Assembly (NCBI GenBank): GCA_041306005.1
Contig: JBFYKJ010000051.1
Span: 1-30,640 of the forward strand
DNA length: 30,640 nucleotides
Reading direction: 5' to 3'
DNA from: JBFYKJ01 sp041306005
GTDB taxonomy: Archaea; Altiarchaeota; Altiarchaeia; JAFGQM01
The notes beneath the pieces were generated by a model. It worked only from the letters and a program-made list of their open reading frames with translations, had not been told where the DNA came from and did not search any database. Positions 27,583-30,640 of the stretch are shown here, one piece after another. Each line of letters opens with the position of its first letter. Positions within the stretch are counted from its first letter, which is position 1. Position numbers and translations under genes: made by a program.

Positions 27583-28458
27583 ATGGCAAAACCCCGCCCT
27601 TTGGCGAGCGTGCGAAAGGCGCTCAAGCCAAAGGCCAAGATTCCGCGCACCGAGGCCGATATAGCGACGCTTAACGGCATACCCCGCCGCGCAAGGAAGC
27701 CTGCACGAGCCCTGCTCTTTGACACGAGCATAGACGAGAGGCGGCAGTCAGCATTAAAGATAGCCGGGCTTGTGAACGACTTCCACCTCAGGGATTCCCA
27801 GGCCGCCAAGCTGCTTGGGATAGCCCTCAAAGACCATTCGCCCAAGGTGCGCAAAGCTGCCGCAGCCGCGTTATCTGTTGTTTCCTCAGACTATTCAGTG
27901 CCTCTGCTGAAAGGAGCGGTTTTCGACCTTAATCACGAGGTTAGGAGGACTGCAGTGCAAGCGCTTAGCGTCGGGAAGGGATACGGTACAATGAAGATAG
28001 CAAAGCTCATAGACAAACGGCACTCAAAGGATAAGCTTGCCAGGGTGCCGGCAGAGTTTTTCACCGAAAACATGCGGGCCGAGGGTTTGGACAACAAGCC
28101 AAAACGCGGGGAGCCCCGCCTGCGGGACAAAGCGCATTACGTGCCCGTCATACGGGAGCTGCAAAAACAGGGTTTAGAGTTCAACTTCGACCCTAAGGAC
28201 GCAAAGGCCATAAAGCCCGAGATGACCTATTGCGGCCACCCGGTGTTCTTTTGCAAGACGCTGCGCCGCGGCGCAGGAGTACCCCCTGAAATCCCATTGG
28301 CATTCTCCCGCGATGGTATTATCATAGTATCGGACAAGGTCGAAAAAGCGAAGCTGCGCGATGCCCTCGCTTACGCGCGGCGTGATACCTTTGGCCCGGA
28401 GGTCAGCTATGCGGCCATGATGCTGACAAACATTATTCGAGCGAAAAAGGCCAGGTGA
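27583..28458 (+). CDS. HEAT-repeat protein, 291 aa
   Basis: A basic N-terminus (KPRPLASVRKALKPKAKIPR) is followed by about three HEAT-like helical repeats (residues ~50-150): LRDSQAAKLLGIALKDHSPK, VRKAAAAALSVVSSDYSVPL and VRRTAVQALSVGKGYGTMKI. The C-terminal ~130 residues are a separate domain with YCGHPVFFCKTLRRGAG and IPLAFSRDGIIIVSDKVEKA that I cannot assign. HEAT repeats bind proteins or nucleic acids; the charge favours RNA or DNA. The frame is open from 27376, but the ATG at 27583 is the only start clear of pyrD. Pyrimidine genes lie on both sides. Confidence 0.65.
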   Translation: MAKPRPLASVRKALKPKAKIPRTEADIATLNGIPRRARKPARALLFDTSIDERRQSALKIAGLVNDFHLRDSQAAKLLGIALKDHSPKVRKAAAAALSVVSSDYSVPLLKGAVFDLNHEVRRTAVQALSVGKGYGTMKIAKLIDKRHSKDKLARVPAEFFTENMRAEGLDNKPKRGEPRLRDKAHYVPVIRELQKQGLEFNFDPKDAKAIKPEMTYCGHPVFFCKTLRRGAGVPPEIPLAFSRDGIIIVSDKVEKAKLRDALAYARRDTFGPEVSYAAMMLTNIIRAKKAR

Positions 28459-28498
28459 GAGCACGGCAGCTTCCCGCCAGCCGCGCACTATGCCCCCC

Positions 28499-28507
28499 TT
28501 TTTTATT
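28499..28507 (+). promoter_or_regulatory. TATA box of pyrG
   Basis: TTTTTTATT lies about 25 nt before the pyrG ATG, predicting a leaderless mRNA. The T-run may at the same time terminate the upstream HEAT gene. Confidence 0.55.
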
Positions 28508-28527
28508 CCTCGACCCGGAAATACTCT

Positions 28528-30141
<1,614 letters not shown>

Positions 30142-30157
30142 TGCATATAACGTCCGC

Positions 30158-30179
30158 ATACGGGATCACATGCCCGTAT
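30158..30179. terminator. Hairpin between convergent pyrG and coiled-coil genes
   Basis: ATACGGG (30158-30164) and CCCGTAT (30173-30179) form a perfect 7-bp stem with an 8-nt loop. It starts 17 nt after the pyrG stop and contains the stop codon of the opposite gene in its loop. It may separate the two transcripts. Confidence 0.45.
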
Positions 30180-30640
30180 TCGCCTTCTTTTTCTTCTCTA
30201 TCTCAGCTTCCAGCTCTATTATCTTCTCCTGGTTTCTCGTGACAAGGTCCTTGTAATTGTCCTCGCTTATCTTCCTTGTGTAGAACTTCCTCTTAGCTAT
30301 CTCGTTCATCTGCTCCAGCTTTTCCTTTTCCTTGTAGAGGTCCTGCACCCGGAAGTCTATGGTGGGCTTCTCGGCTTCAAGAGTGGCCTCGCCGCCTATC
30401 TTGATTATCCCTATTTCCCCTATATCGTCATCTTTCGCATCCCCCCCGGGCTTGGTCTCGGCCCTTGTTTTATTTGCCGCCCCGGCCGCAGCCTTTGTAT
30501 GTTTTGCGGCCCTCTCCGGGCGCACTCCTTTGGGTTTAGATGCCCCCTTAACGCCTATTGCCGCCGGTTCCGCAGCCTCCCCGATAACAACTTCCTTTTC
30601 AACAGTTTTCTCCGCAGCTTCTTCCCTACCCCCCGCAGCT
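30166..30640 (-). CDS. Coiled-coil protein, C-terminal part
   Basis: The frame is open to the right edge, so the start lies outside; about 157 residues are visible. The N-terminal ~90 are low-complexity Ala/Lys/Glu/Gly (for example KTVEKEVVIGEAAEPAAIG), probably a disordered linker. The last ~65 are a predicted coiled coil: DLYKEKEKLEQMNEIAKRKF then YTRKISEDNYKDLVTRNQEK, a pattern common at the C-terminus of archaeal membrane-associated or regulatory proteins. A GTG at 30525 could start a shorter form, but the open upstream frame keeps the same composition. No function can be assigned. Confidence 0.5.
   Translation of the reverse strand, partial: AAGGREEAAEKTVEKEVVIGEAAEPAAIGVKGASKPKGVRPERAAKHTKAAAGAANKTRAETKPGGDAKDDDIGEIGIIKIGGEATLEAEKPTIDFRVQDLYKEKEKLEQMNEIAKRKFYTRKISEDNYKDLVTRNQEKIIELEAEIEKKKKANTGM

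Overview
The window is archaeal chromosomal DNA from a GC-rich genome. The evidence is an Orc1/Cdc6 initiator, archaeal Cdc48, archaeal SRP54, archaeal-type SepF, a DUF211 protein, tRNA genes without encoded CCA, a tRNA-Met with an intron at the canonical position, and TATA-box promoters with short or absent leaders. Bacterial-type gyrase (gyrB-gyrA) and a SepRS-type synthetase (O-phosphoseryl-tRNA(Cys) synthetase) narrow it to a euryarchaeal or DPANN-like lineage. I cannot name the organism from sequence alone. No insertion sequence, prophage or CRISPR array is visible. Most genes are housekeeping genes; the unusual material is in the spacers and around the tRNA genes.

Layout. 0-3.4 kb: end of a nitrilase-family gene, a RimK-like ATP-grasp enzyme, an unrecognised gene and an Fmt-like formyltransferase. 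3.0-6.5 kb: an ArsR-like regulator divergent from hsp20-cdc48, resembling the archaeal heat-shock loci controlled by Phr or HSR1. 6.7-9.5 kb: SepRS and a membrane-anchored protein with an internal duplication. 9.7-13.2 kb: sepF, cdc6, a TraB-family protein with in-frame insertions, and a small PRC-barrel protein (a cell-division and replication neighbourhood). 13.4-20 kb: srp54, a coupled small gene, gyrB and gyrA. 20-25 kb: tRNA-Ile, a MinD-like ATPase, two small secreted or anchored proteins, tRNA-Thr, a yeast-type cytosine deaminase, intron-containing tRNA-Met, a UPF0104-type membrane protein and tRNA-Ala. 24.8-30.6 kb: a VIT1/CCC1-like protein, DUF211, pyrK-pyrD, a HEAT-repeat protein, pyrG and the end of a coiled-coil gene.

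How the genes fit together. Hsp20 and Cdc48 with the divergent regulator form a protein quality-control unit. PyrD/PyrK, PyrG and the cytosine deaminase all serve pyrimidine metabolism. SepF, MinD, the PRC-barrel protein and Cdc6 point to cell division and replication, although they are not one operon.

The strongest unexplained signal is at two tRNA genes (Ile and Met). Each is followed, after 22-24 nt, by a long hairpin whose distal arm is an exact copy of that tRNA's own 3' end, stopping at or just past the discriminator base. Other observations are an in-frame insertion in TraB that matches spacer DNA elsewhere in the window, a strongly over-represented octamer (TTTAAGGA), repeats on both sides of cdc6, and altered GTPase motifs in SRP54.
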